The notes under the pieces: generated by a model
The model's database searches: none
What the model saw: only the letters and a program-made list of their open reading frames with translations
What the model was told of the DNA's origin: nothing
In this document: positions 29,714 to 38,037 of the stretch, piece after piece
Layout of the letters: the number at the start of each line of letters is the position of its first letter
Position numbering within the stretch: the first letter of the stretch is position 1
Assembly (NCBI RefSeq): GCF_023206215.1
Contig: NZ_CP065801.1
Location: 1-64,000 of the forward strand
Length of the DNA stretch: 64,000 nt
Source: Butyrivibrio fibrisolvens
Lineage (GTDB): Bacteria > Bacillota > Clostridia > Lachnospirales > Lachnospiraceae
Direction: 5' to 3'
Made by a program: the position numbers and the translations under genes

Positions 29714-30325
29714 ATGACAACAGACCAGATCAAAAAAAATCTTGAAGAAATGATAGCTCACGCAGTATTTCAGGCAGTAAGTGATCCAATAAATGCAGAT
29801 ATGTGGACTGCATTCAGAACAAGTCTCCAGGATGCGGAAAATCAGCTTCAGAGCATGGGAAAGCCAAAGCCCAAAGCTCCCCCAAAAGCTGATCAGCTTA
29901 CTGCGCGTATGTTCTGTATATGTGTCAAAGTATCAAAAGTTGACCCGCAAAAAAGAGAGTCTCTATATCCCAATGATATGCAGGAACTTATAGGTAAGAC
30001 TTTCAAGCTTGTCAAAGATTATTGCAAAGAAACTGTGGGCAGAGATCTAAACTGGTGCAAACTAAGCTTCTCTACCGGCCATGGTGATCTTATGATCATG
30101 TCCAATGGCGCCGACAAGTGGAATGAGCTTACATTTGGCGCATGGGCTTCTAAGCTTCAGAAATACAGCGTCAACAATAATAAACCCGTAGAGAGCATGT
30201 ACTTCTATGTAAGATTCGCTCCTGACGAAACCTTTGATACCGACAAAAGCCCCGAAGCTCTAAATAAGTACATGGCTCTGGAGACAGGCTTTGACAGCTG
30301 GTTTGATAAAAACACTGATCATTAA
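29714..30325 (+). CDS. Conserved-looking hypothetical protein, 203 residues
   Basis: ATG 29714 behind AAAGGGGA. Soluble, no signal peptide. An N-terminal helical part (MTTDQIKKNLEEMIAHAVFQ), a Lys/Pro-rich linker (GKPKPKAPPK), then an alpha/beta domain with FCICVKVSKVDPQKRESLYP, DLNWCKLSFSTGHGDLMIMS and VESMYFYVRFAPDETFDTD. I do not recognise the family. It is a single gene with its own terminator, between the LacI regulator and the HelD-like helicase. Confidence 0.65.
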   Translation: MTTDQIKKNLEEMIAHAVFQAVSDPINADMWTAFRTSLQDAENQLQSMGKPKPKAPPKADQLTARMFCICVKVSKVDPQKRESLYPNDMQELIGKTFKLVKDYCKETVGRDLNWCKLSFSTGHGDLMIMSNGADKWNELTFGAWASKLQKYSVNNNKPVESMYFYVRFAPDETFDTDKSPEALNKYMALETGFDSWFDKNTDH

Positions 30326-30335
30326 ACAAGTCATT

Positions 30336-30373
30336 AAAAAGCAGGCAACCTTCAAAAGGTTACCTGCTTTTTT
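30336..30373. terminator. Terminator of the 203-residue hypothetical gene
   Basis: AAAAAGCAGGCAACCTT and AGGTTACCTGCTTTTTT form the stem, loop CAAA, with T6 after it. Confidence 0.9.
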
Positions 30374-30390
30374 AGTCGCATTTCTATAGG

Positions 30391-30536
30391 ACATGCCCAG
30401 AAATGCATGGATGCATTTTCTATGTCGATTACAGGATGTAATCAAGATATGCCAAAAAATGCATGGATGCATTTCTATGTCGGTTACAGGATGTAACCAA
30501 GACATGTCCAGAAATGCATGGATGCATTTCTATGTC
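30391..30536. repeat. Tandem repeat of a 55-56-bp unit, 2.6 copies, with internal hairpins
   Basis: Units at 30391-30446, 30447-30501 and 30502-30536 (partial). Each carries the palindrome AAATGCATGGATGCATTT and a second hairpin (GATTACAGGATGTAATC or GGTTACAGGATGTAACC). The change GATTACA/TGTAATC to GGTTACA/TGTAACC keeps base pairing. It abuts the 3' end of the helicase gene. Confidence 0.85.
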
Positions 30537-32565
30537 ATGGGATCAATGGTGTCATCGCTCCGTCAGACAATACCGCGAGCTTACGGGTTGCTCTTGACAT
30601 AGCTGTATATAAGCGGTGTTTAGAGAGCTTATCATCAGGATAGCGTGACGCATCAGCATCAGGTATCACGACACAGTCAAATTCAAGTCCTGCCGCGTGC
30701 GACAATTCTATCAAGATAGCACCTTCCTTAGGAAGCTTCTTATCTCCTGTTATAACCTGAGGCGCATCCTGTCCAAGGATATCTTTTACCGCATTAATGC
30801 TCTTCTTGTTCTGACATACTACTGCAAGAAGTCCCTCACTATCTGTATTTGTTCGTATAGTATCAAGAAGGAAATCTCTATACTCTTCACTACTGCAAGC
30901 CTTGATAAGAGGCTTGGTTCCTTCTCTTTGGACGCTCTGGGTGTTGATCCTTACTTCTTCCGGAAGAAGTGATGTGAAGAGCTGCGTGATCTCAGGCGAT
31001 GATCTGTAACTTGTAAGTAGTGATATAGTGTCAGTGCTCTTTTTATCTGTTGAGAAAAGAGACTCCAGTTCCTTAAAGGTTACAGTTCCTGGTCTTATTG
31101 CCTGGAATTCATCACCAAGGAGCATGAACTTAGCTCTTGGGAAATACTTCTTAAGGATCATCATCTGAGCCTTAGTATAGTTCTGAACTTCATCCACCAT
31201 ACAATAACGTGCGTTACGATCACACATTCCTGTAAGTGACATCTTAAGATAGAACCATTCTATTGCAGATGGTGTATGGCCTATTAGGCGCTTTGAGATA
31301 GCATTGTAATTGAGCCATCCGCAGTTTCTGATTGTCTTTAAGGCTCCGCCAAAATCATTTTCGAGCTGATTCTCTGCAGCCTTCTCTTCTCCTTGCTGCT
31401 CCTTATTATCTCTTTTTCTGGAGCGGAATACCTTCCTTGCTCTTGTTTCAAGCTCTGTTGCTACTACCTGCACAAGGCGTACTCCCATAGGGATCGTCTC
31501 GTTATATTTCTCAACAACAGATTGGACTTCGGCCTTGGACAATATCAGCTCATCCTTTTGATATACAGGAAGGAAGTCGCCATCATCAGGTACCAATAAA
31601 GACAACATATCATCTATTGCTTCAAGGTCCCTGGCGTCTGTTGCAGCCGGGTTCTTGTCTGCCATAGGTATGCTGCAAGAGTCCATAAACTCCTGCCAGG
31701 TCAGTGTATTGGGATTGGACTCGCCAAGATCCGGAAGTACACTATCGATATATTCACGAAATACCGGATTTAAAGTGATCATATAGACCTGATCCGGGCG
31801 CAGATTCTCTCTTTGTTTGAAGAAAAGGTAAGCTATACGCTGCAGTAGTACTGATGTCTTGCCGGATCCTGCAATACCGGATACTATAAGCGCCGGAACG
31901 TCAGGATGCCTTATGACAGCATTCTGCTCTTTCTGAATAGTTGCACTTATAGACTGCATCTTGTCTGAGCGCTGTTTTGAAAGTGATCTGAGAAGAAGCG
32001 GATCCTCTATTGCGACTTGTGTGTCAAAATATGAATTAAGCTTATCTCTATCAAGATCGAACTGGCGGCGAAGCTGAAGATCAACATCTATCCTGTTGCC
32101 ATTTACCTCATAAAACGTATGTCCGTTCTCCTGATTATAATAAACTTCAGCTATAGGGCTTCTCCAGTCTACAACAATAGGAGTTGCTCCGTTTTCTGAC
32201 ATCTCAACGTTGCCAATATAATAGCTTTCCGGCTCTTCTGAAGGGTCGAACTGAAGCGTTATCTTGGCAAAATAAGGTGCTTTTAACAGTGACTCAATAC
32301 GTGTCTTCTTGTTACGAAGCGCTTCACTTTGTACGTTATAGGTATCTATATATCTATTCCATACTTCCAGCTCTCCGTATGTCTCTGCCTTTGTTTCATC
32401 ATCGGCAAAATCAAGTCTTATATTGTCTCTAATGTCATTTTTTTCTTCTGTAGCCTGACTATCAAGTTTTCTGATATCTTCATCCAGCTCCTCGCTTATC
32501 TTAAGGAGCTTATTATATGTAGTTGTTAAATGTTCCTGTTCCTGTTTTAAAATATTATCTTCCAA
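30535..32565 (-). CDS. helD: HelD-like superfamily 1 helicase/ATPase
   Basis: 676 residues, UvrD/Rep fold. A long N-terminal coiled-coil (MEDNILKQEQEHLTTTYNKL ... RKLDSQATEEK) and the DWRSPIAEVYY module are typical of HelD, which releases stalled RNA polymerase. Walker A is VSGIAGSGKTSVLLQRIAYL; motif II is YCMVDEVQNY; motif III GDEFQAI; motif V/VI RLYTAMSRATRKL. The start ATG 32565 lies 5 bp after the NUDIX stop. The gene runs to the tandem repeat region. Slightly shorter than B. subtilis HelD (about 770). Confidence 0.85.
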   Translation of the reverse strand: MEDNILKQEQEHLTTTYNKLLKISEELDEDIRKLDSQATEEKNDIRDNIRLDFADDETKAETYGELEVWNRYIDTYNVQSEALRNKKTRIESLLKAPYFAKITLQFDPSEEPESYYIGNVEMSENGATPIVVDWRSPIAEVYYNQENGHTFYEVNGNRIDVDLQLRRQFDLDRDKLNSYFDTQVAIEDPLLLRSLSKQRSDKMQSISATIQKEQNAVIRHPDVPALIVSGIAGSGKTSVLLQRIAYLFFKQRENLRPDQVYMITLNPVFREYIDSVLPDLGESNPNTLTWQEFMDSCSIPMADKNPAATDARDLEAIDDMLSLLVPDDGDFLPVYQKDELILSKAEVQSVVEKYNETIPMGVRLVQVVATELETRARKVFRSRKRDNKEQQGEEKAAENQLENDFGGALKTIRNCGWLNYNAISKRLIGHTPSAIEWFYLKMSLTGMCDRNARYCMVDEVQNYTKAQMMILKKYFPRAKFMLLGDEFQAIRPGTVTFKELESLFSTDKKSTDTISLLTSYRSSPEITQLFTSLLPEEVRINTQSVQREGTKPLIKACSSEEYRDFLLDTIRTNTDSEGLLAVVCQNKKSINAVKDILGQDAPQVITGDKKLPKEGAILIELSHAAGLEFDCVVIPDADASRYPDDKLSKHRLYTAMSRATRKLAVLSDGAMTPLIP

Positions 32566-32570
32566 ACATC

Positions 32571-33086
32571 CTACCTCAATTTTTTATATCTGTTCCATGC
32601 AATGATCGCTCCTGCAAATCTGAACTCGCCGCTATCCATCATCTTATCTACTTCGTCAATACTAAGGAGTCTGTGCTCTATCACTTCCAGCGGTTCAAGA
32701 TTCCTTTTTTCTTTGTTATGACAATGCGCAGCAAAAAGATGTACTATCTCATCTGAGTAACCGGGAGACGGATATATATCGCCAAGATATATAAGCTCAT
32801 CCGCTATATAACCCGTTTCTTCGTATAACTCGCGTCTGGCGGCTTCTTCCTTAGAATCGCCCTCATCCATAGCCCCTCCGGGGAATTCAAGATCCCAGTC
32901 TTTAATGGGATAACGGTACTGTCTTAGTACACAGACCTTATCTCCATCTATAATTGGGAGCACATGTACTCCGGCTTTCATGGAAACATAAGAATATGGA
33001 CCTGTCTTTCCATTTCTTTCAAGATGGTCCATATGAATCTTAAAGCGCCCTATTTCGGTTATATTAGAATCGATTACTTTGTACAT
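32571..33086 (-). CDS. NUDIX hydrolase, ADP-ribose pyrophosphatase type
   Basis: 171 residues from ATG 33086 (MYKVIDSNITEIGRFKIHMD). The Nudix box is complete: GGAMDEGDSKEEAARRELYE followed by ETGY (GX5EX7REUXEEXGU). After it YPSPGYSDEIVHLFAA matches ADP-ribose hydrolases. It removes ADP-ribose or related nucleotide diphosphates. It is immediately upstream of the HelD-like gene (5 bp), so the two are probably co-transcribed. Confidence 0.85.
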   Translation of the reverse strand: MYKVIDSNITEIGRFKIHMDHLERNGKTGPYSYVSMKAGVHVLPIIDGDKVCVLRQYRYPIKDWDLEFPGGAMDEGDSKEEAARRELYEETGYIADELIYLGDIYPSPGYSDEIVHLFAAHCHNKEKRNLEPLEVIEHRLLSIDEVDKMMDSGEFRFAGAIIAWNRYKKLR

Positions 33087-33279
33087 TTTAATGCTATGTC
33101 CTATTGAAGTTTTTAAGCATGCCGGCATAATAGCTGCCAGGATCATTGCCCGAGATTTCATTATGCCGATTTAGAAAAGCCATGTCAACAAATTCATATT
33201 CGCTTCCTAAAAAGCACTGATAAATGAATTACAACATATTATAACGCTTACTTCTACATACGAGCAAAGTGCCCTACGC

Positions 33280-33738
33280 CTACCTCATAATATCAAATAA
33301 TGAAACCTGCTCAAATGGTGAATTCTCATCAAAAGTCATATCATCATCAAGATCCGGATCCTGGTCCTCATCTTCTGTGCTTATCTCATTCTTCGTACCC
33401 ATCTCATCCTCTGACCTATATCTATTATCTAAAACAGTGTTATCTAAAACTTCCTTAGTTTCTGGATATATGTCATTATTATCGTCAGATTCTTCATCCT
33501 CAATAGTATTATTTTGGGCAGAAGAATCAATTACTTTGACATTACTAGGTGGCTGTGCTCCTACGAGTACTTTTTTGACTCCCCATGAATTGCAGTAATG
33601 AAGCTCTTTAAGCATAGTCCTTATCTTCTCTATAGACGCCGGAGCTATATCTTCAAGATCAACATATAATATTCCGTTAGTATCATGCGCTCTAAAACCT
33701 TTAGTAGTAAGGATCTCAATAACCTGATTTTTATCCAT
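33280..33738 (-). CDS. Small acidic hypothetical protein, 152 residues
   Basis: Good start (ATG 33738 behind AGGAGG). Residues 1-65 form a compact domain: MDKNQVIEILTTKGFRAHDT, LYVDLEDIAPASIEKIRTML, WGVKKVLVGAQPP. The rest is a very acidic, probably disordered tail (EDEESDDNNDIYPE, DEDQDPDLDDDMTFDEN) ending SLFDIMR. The C-terminal hydrophobic SLFDIMR after an acidic tail recalls partner-binding tails, but that is only a resemblance. Family not recognised. Confidence 0.7.
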   Translation of the reverse strand: MDKNQVIEILTTKGFRAHDTNGILYVDLEDIAPASIEKIRTMLKELHYCNSWGVKKVLVGAQPPSNVKVIDSSAQNNTIEDEESDDNNDIYPETKEVLDNTVLDNRYRSEDEMGTKNEISTEDEDQDPDLDDDMTFDENSPFEQVSLFDIMR

Positions 33739-33882
33739 AGACTCCTCCTTGCATAGACCTCTTTTCTCCTCCTATATTTTATCACTTTTTCGTGTACAAT
33801 ATTGCAATTGTGCTGAATTTTAATGAGCTGTTTGCCGATATACTATTGTGACTAATTGGTCAAGACTTATAAGGTGTTACTT

Positions 33883-33901
33883 CTTGAACATTATGTTCAA
33901 G
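33883..33901. promoter_or_regulatory. Inverted repeat upstream of the GGDEF-EIIC-SBP gene
   Basis: CTTGAACA-TTA-TGTTCAAG, perfect 8-bp arms, 53 bp before the start codon. Candidate operator or leader hairpin. Confidence 0.4.
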
Positions 33902-33953
33902 GATTTATGATCTTGATGCGATCAATCATTATATGTAACTTATGGAGAAGATA

Positions 33954-36900
33954 ATGAACCCGGACAAAGCTCATAAAAGCGATCTATCCAGAGTTATCAT
34001 ATTGGATATCATATTGATAGTGGCTTTTGCTTCCTGCATCCTCATTACTACTCTTATGTATGATAATGAGTCTGAGAAAGCTGCGCAAAAATATATTAAT
34101 TCCAATGCCAGTTCACTTGAACACAATCTCGAGATATTAGATTTCGAGAATTGGGATCTTATAATAAGGGATTTCATAGACTATTACAACATGGATGTAA
34201 TCGTGACCGATCCAAACGGTGACATTACATATATCTTCGCTCGCGGAGCCATGGATTCTGAGAATTCTATATACAAGACCCTTGAGATAGGTTCTACCGG
34301 GTACACTCTTATTGTCAGCGCAATTCCTTCTGATGTGACCATAATCGACAACAATACTGTATCAGTATCTCTTAATATACTTCTTGTCAATGCGTTCATA
34401 GTAATAATCCTGATCGTAACTTCTTTTATCCAGTCTTATAGAAATCAGATCGTAAGGATGGCTACAACTGACGAATTAACAGGCCTTTCTAACAGAAAAT
34501 CATTTATAGAGCGTTACAACGAGATGAACCAGAAAGGTAAGCTCGAAGATGCAGTCATATTCATGATCGATGTTGATAAGTTCAAGGGCATAAATGACAA
34601 TAATGGTCATGCTTCCGGTGATACTGCCCTGAAATATATAGGTCTTAAGTTAAAAGAGCTTGAAGGTTCCAATATTATAGCCGGAAGGTGGGGCGGCGAT
34701 GAGTTTATAGGTATCATCAAGTCTCAAAGCGGTGATTCAGTCCAAAAGGCTAAAAGAATCCTTACAGACCTTATGAAAGATGTGAATAAAGCCCAGATAA
34801 TTGAAGGGATAACTCTTTCTCTTAGTATTGGTATGGCCAGTATCATTGACAGTAGCGATATTACCAAGAATATGGAAAGAGCAGACGCAGCTTTGTATGC
34901 ATCCAAAAATAACGGCAGAGGTATACTGACTGATTATAACGATCTTGCGGATAATGAAACGGATGTTTTAAGATCAGATACTTCCGGAAGTGCTGATGTT
35001 CTTTCGAACACTTCTAGTAAAGTATCTGATAGCCCTAAGAAGAGTTTTGATATTTCAAAATCTACTGCTTCAGGTAAAAAAGCATCCGGAAATGCTGATA
35101 ACTTCCTGGACATCCACTACGAGGACGTATCTATCGCCCATTCAGATGCAAATATCTATGAGCAGGTCCTTGGCGGAATCGTAGATGGTGTCAATCATAT
35201 GATTCCATTTGCTGTTGGCGGCGGCATTTTAATTGCTTTTGCCTTCCTTACAGATGCTGCAAGTATTGACATCAGCACTCTTGACGCAAGCCAGCTTAGC
35301 AGCTTTGGTTCTATAACAGAGTTTGCAGCTTCTTTCAAGACATTGGGAGATATGACTTTTAATTTCATGTTCACTGTGTTCTCCGCATTCCTTGCGATGT
35401 ATCTGGGCGGATATGAAGCTTTTGTCGCAGGTTTCATGGGCGGATATATTGCATATGTAGGTAATGCCGGTTTTATGGGGGCATTTCTTGCAGGAATAGC
35501 TGCAGGATACAGCGTCAAGCTTATGAAGAACTTTGTCAAAGAATTGCCTTCATCATTTAATGCCTTCTCTGCTATTATCATATATCCGGTGCTAAGTCTT
35601 CTTTTGATAAGCTTTTTGATGTACTTTATGGTCATTCCGACTGCAAATATCTTTAATTCTGCACTTACAGAAATGCTTGGCGCTATTGCAAGACTTGGCA
35701 AACTTCCGCTAAGCATTGTAGGCGGTCTTATGATGGGCTGCGACATGGGCGGACCTGTCAACAAGGCTGCGTATTACTTTGGAACCACTGCTATTATGAA
35801 CAAAGAATATGACGTCATGGCTTTTATCATGGCGGCAGGTATGACTCCGCCTTGCGGTATCGCACTTTCTACGATTCTTTTTGCCAACAGGTTCTCAGAG
35901 TCCGAACGCCGAAGAAGCGGCGTTACACTTATCATGGGACTTGCCTTTATCACAGAAGGTGCCATCACCTATCTTCTATCAGATATCGTAAGGGTCATGT
36001 TCTCCTGTATGATAGGCGCAAGCGTGTCTGCAACACTGTCTGAGCTCTTTGGCTGTACTCTTATGGCTCCTCATGGTGGTATTTTTGTTTTTCTTATAGT
36101 TGGCAAACCTGTTCTTTACTTCTTTTCTATCATGATCGGAAGCCTTGTAACTGCTGTTATCCTTGGTTTTATCAAAAAGATTAAAGATATGAATATCAAA
36201 AACATACTTAAGATTCCAAGCATATTTACTATGATATTGTCACTGCTTCTTCTTACGGGATGCAGAAATAATAATACCACTGATCTAAATACTTCTTCTG
36301 AAGATGACCATTATACCTTCGCATATACCTGCATGGATGGAAGCAATCCTTATTTTGCCACTATACTTGAAGAGATCACTACTCTTGTCGAAGCAAGAGG
36401 TGACAGCCTCATCGTGTATGATGGTGAAAATGATATATCCAAACAGCAGTCACAGCTTGAAGATATGGCCTTTATGGACATCGACGGCGTATTTCTCAAT
36501 CCTGTAGATTCTGAAAAGGTAATAGTTCCTCTTAAGAAGATAAAAGAAGCTTATATACCTGTTGTATGTTTTGATGCACAAGTAGAAGATGTCTCCTATA
36601 TCGACAGCTATATTGGTTCTGATAATTATAATGCAGGAAAAGTTGTTGGCGATGACCTTGTAAGAAGATGCCCGGATGGTGGTTCTATCATAATCCTCGA
36701 TGCTCCGTCTACAAGATCTGCCAGAGACAGAGTTGACGGTTTTATAAGCGCTATCATGGGGCATGACTTTGATATATTCTCAATATATGATTGCAGCGGT
36801 GATGAAGAAAAAGCTTATGAGAATACCAAAAAGCTTCTGAATATAAAAAGTGATATTACAGCTATCTTCGCAGAAAACGATCCTACGGCACTTGGTGCTT

Positions 36901-37163
36901 TAAAAGCTGTAAATGAGCTGGGAATAAAGGACTGCTGTATCTACGGCGTAGATGGATCGCCCTTAATAAAGCAGGAACTTATCAAAGAAGATTCTCCTGT
37001 CAAAGGAACAGGGGCTCAGTCTCCGGTATCTATAGCACAAAAGGCTGTTGAAGTCATGTACAGCATTCTCGATGGAGAAACTGTAGAAAAAACCTATACT
37101 ATAGATACCTATCTTATATCAACTGAGAATATCATTAATTTTGACGTGAAGAACTGGCAGTAA
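33954..37163 (+). CDS. Fusion of GGDEF diguanylate cyclase, PTS fructose-type EIIC and periplasmic sugar-binding lipoprotein
   Basis: About 1069 residues; ATG 33954 chosen because GGAG precedes it. Order: membrane helix (14-35), extracellular loop of about 100 residues, second helix (138-160), GGDEF domain (about 168-325) with TTDELTGLSNRKSFIERY and the intact GGDEF active site at 247-251 (RWGGDEF). The four residues where an inhibitory RxxD site would sit read EGSN, so product inhibition is doubtful. A Ser/Lys-rich linker leads to a many-helix EIIC domain (about 400-740) with MGCDMGGPVNKAAYYFG, TEGAI and APHGG, the fructose-type PTS signatures. Then KIPSIFTMILSLLLLTGC is a full lipoprotein signal, followed by a ribose/galactose-type binding protein (GVFLNPVDSEKV, DAPSTRSARDRVDGF, AIFAENDPTALGALKA, GVDGSPL) to the end. 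No EIIA or EIIB domain. The frame is unbroken. Likely links sugar sensing to c-di-GMP. Confidence 0.85.
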   Translation: MNPDKAHKSDLSRVIILDIILIVAFASCILITTLMYDNESEKAAQKYINSNASSLEHNLEILDFENWDLIIRDFIDYYNMDVIVTDPNGDITYIFARGAMDSENSIYKTLEIGSTGYTLIVSAIPSDVTIIDNNTVSVSLNILLVNAFIVIILIVTSFIQSYRNQIVRMATTDELTGLSNRKSFIERYNEMNQKGKLEDAVIFMIDVDKFKGINDNNGHASGDTALKYIGLKLKELEGSNIIAGRWGGDEFIGIIKSQSGDSVQKAKRILTDLMKDVNKAQIIEGITLSLSIGMASIIDSSDITKNMERADAALYASKNNGRGILTDYNDLADNETDVLRSDTSGSADVLSNTSSKVSDSPKKSFDISKSTASGKKASGNADNFLDIHYEDVSIAHSDANIYEQVLGGIVDGVNHMIPFAVGGGILIAFAFLTDAASIDISTLDASQLSSFGSITEFAASFKTLGDMTFNFMFTVFSAFLAMYLGGYEAFVAGFMGGYIAYVGNAGFMGAFLAGIAAGYSVKLMKNFVKELPSSFNAFSAIIIYPVLSLLLISFLMYFMVIPTANIFNSALTEMLGAIARLGKLPLSIVGGLMMGCDMGGPVNKAAYYFGTTAIMNKEYDVMAFIMAAGMTPPCGIALSTILFANRFSESERRRSGVTLIMGLAFITEGAITYLLSDIVRVMFSCMIGASVSATLSELFGCTLMAPHGGIFVFLIVGKPVLYFFSIMIGSLVTAVILGFIKKIKDMNIKNILKIPSIFTMILSLLLLTGCRNNNTTDLNTSSEDDHYTFAYTCMDGSNPYFATILEEITTLVEARGDSLIVYDGENDISKQQSQLEDMAFMDIDGVFLNPVDSEKVIVPLKKIKEAYIPVVCFDAQVEDVSYIDSYIGSDNYNAGKVVGDDLVRRCPDGGSIIILDAPSTRSARDRVDGFISAIMGHDFDIFSIYDCSGDEEKAYENTKKLLNIKSDITAIFAENDPTALGALKAVNELGIKDCCIYGVDGSPLIKQELIKEDSPVKGTGAQSPVSIAQKAVEVMYSILDGETVEKTYTIDTYLISTENIINFDVKNWQ

Positions 37164-37632
37164 TATTGCCCTTGGCGATCATCTCTTCAACCCAGAGGCG
37201 CAGTGACTCTACAGATGCAGAGATCTTGGAGAGCTGCTCCTGAATATTATGGAAGTCTTCAAGCTCATCATCGCCGATCTTGCCATCAGCTGTGATCTCA
37301 ATAAGGCGTTCCTTCTCACGATTCATATTGTTGAGAGATGCAAGCATCTCTAACACGATCTGTGAAAGCTCTTTTTTAGGAATAGCAGGTACATACTGCT
37401 GTCCTATAGGGCATTCGTGTGAACAGAAATAGTTATTAATAGAAGGATTTTTATAATACTTGGCCATCATCAGTACTTCGTCCGGATGTGGCAAAGATTT
37501 CTCATTTTCGATTTTCTCAAGACGATCTGCAGAAATGCCTGTGAGCTCTGCAGCATCCTCTCTTGTAAGATCAAGTGACTCTCTACTTATCATATAAAGG
37601 TTCTTATTTGGTCTTACTGATTTCTTACCCAT
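37135..37632 (-). CDS. XRE-type helix-turn-helix protein
   Basis: 165 residues from ATG 37632 behind GGGAG. DNA-binding part: ISRESLDLTREDAAELTGIS followed by ADRLEKIENEKSLPHPDEVL. Then a Cys-containing segment YFCSHECPIGQQYVP, with three cysteine/histidine candidates for metal binding, and a long helical C-terminus (LEDFHNIQEQLSKISASVES). It overlaps the 3' end of the convergent fusion gene by 29 bp. Targets unknown. Confidence 0.75.
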   Translation of the reverse strand: MGKKSVRPNKNLYMISRESLDLTREDAAELTGISADRLEKIENEKSLPHPDEVLMMAKYYKNPSINNYFCSHECPIGQQYVPAIPKKELSQIVLEMLASLNNMNREKERLIEITADGKIGDDELEDFHNIQEQLSKISASVESLRLWVEEMIAKGNITASSSRQN

Positions 37633-37704
37633 AGTCGTTTTTCTCCCAATTTAAATATAAACGAGTCAGCGCACCAGCTGAGGATTTCATAAGGCAATGA
37701 TTTA

Positions 37705-37717
37705 TAGTAAACGACTA
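37705..37717. repeat. 13-mer TAGTAAACGACTA, copy 2 (inverse of the one at 18634)
   Basis: About 73 bp upstream of the XRE gene start. Exact inverse of TAGTCGTTTACTA. Confidence 0.4.
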
Positions 37718-37867
37718 AAAAAGTCACATACTGCCTTCTTATTTTTAGTGACAGCAAACCCGTATTTTTTTATCAGAAATAATAATAGCATAAAACTCTT
37801 GTAATGTGGAAACTATATAGTCAAGCCGCAAAAAATTACAGTTTTTGCAGACTTTCTGCTTGGGTAG

Positions 37868-37915
37868 TGCAGTATCATCAAAGGCTTTGATGATACTGCA
37901 CCGTTCAAGTGGGAA
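37868..37915. repeat. Perfect 16-bp-arm palindrome followed by diverged copy of the 45-bp motif
   Basis: TGCAGTATCATCAAAG (37868-37883), one base, then its complement to 37900, and CCGTTCAAGTGGGAA directly after it. The last part matches the CCCGTCCAAGTGGGAA of the motif at 16622 and 44660. There is no T run, so it is not an ordinary terminator. The interval 37633-38037 holds no gene; it contains this element, the 13-mer and the TetR operator. Confidence 0.6.
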
Positions 37916-37990
37916 ATTAGAGAGGTTTTATTTCTTGAATCTATCCTCAGAAAAACTGATATCTGCGATTTACAAACTCATAATCCGGTG

Positions 37991-38014
37991 TTATTATGAA
38001 CATGTTCATAATAA
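37991..38014. promoter_or_regulatory. 24-bp perfect palindrome, probable TetR operator
   Basis: TTATTATGAACA followed by its exact complement TGTTCATAATAA, 23 bp before the TetR start codon. Strong candidate for autoregulation. Confidence 0.7.
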
Positions 38015-38037
38015 CTGTTAAAAAAGGAGATTAGTTT

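Noticed and set aside
33883..33901. LexA/SOS box
   Set aside because: GAAC-ATTAT-GTTC has a 5-bp spacer where the Gram-positive box needs 4, and the downstream gene is not a DNA-repair gene.
35195..35764. Minus-strand open frame of 189 codons inside the fusion gene
   Set aside because: Antisense shadow of the EIIC membrane domain; Pro/Ala-rich text without any family signal.
37868..37900. Palindrome as rho-independent terminator of the XRE or fusion gene
   Set aside because: No T run follows on either strand and it is upstream of the XRE gene, over 700 bp from the end of the fusion gene.
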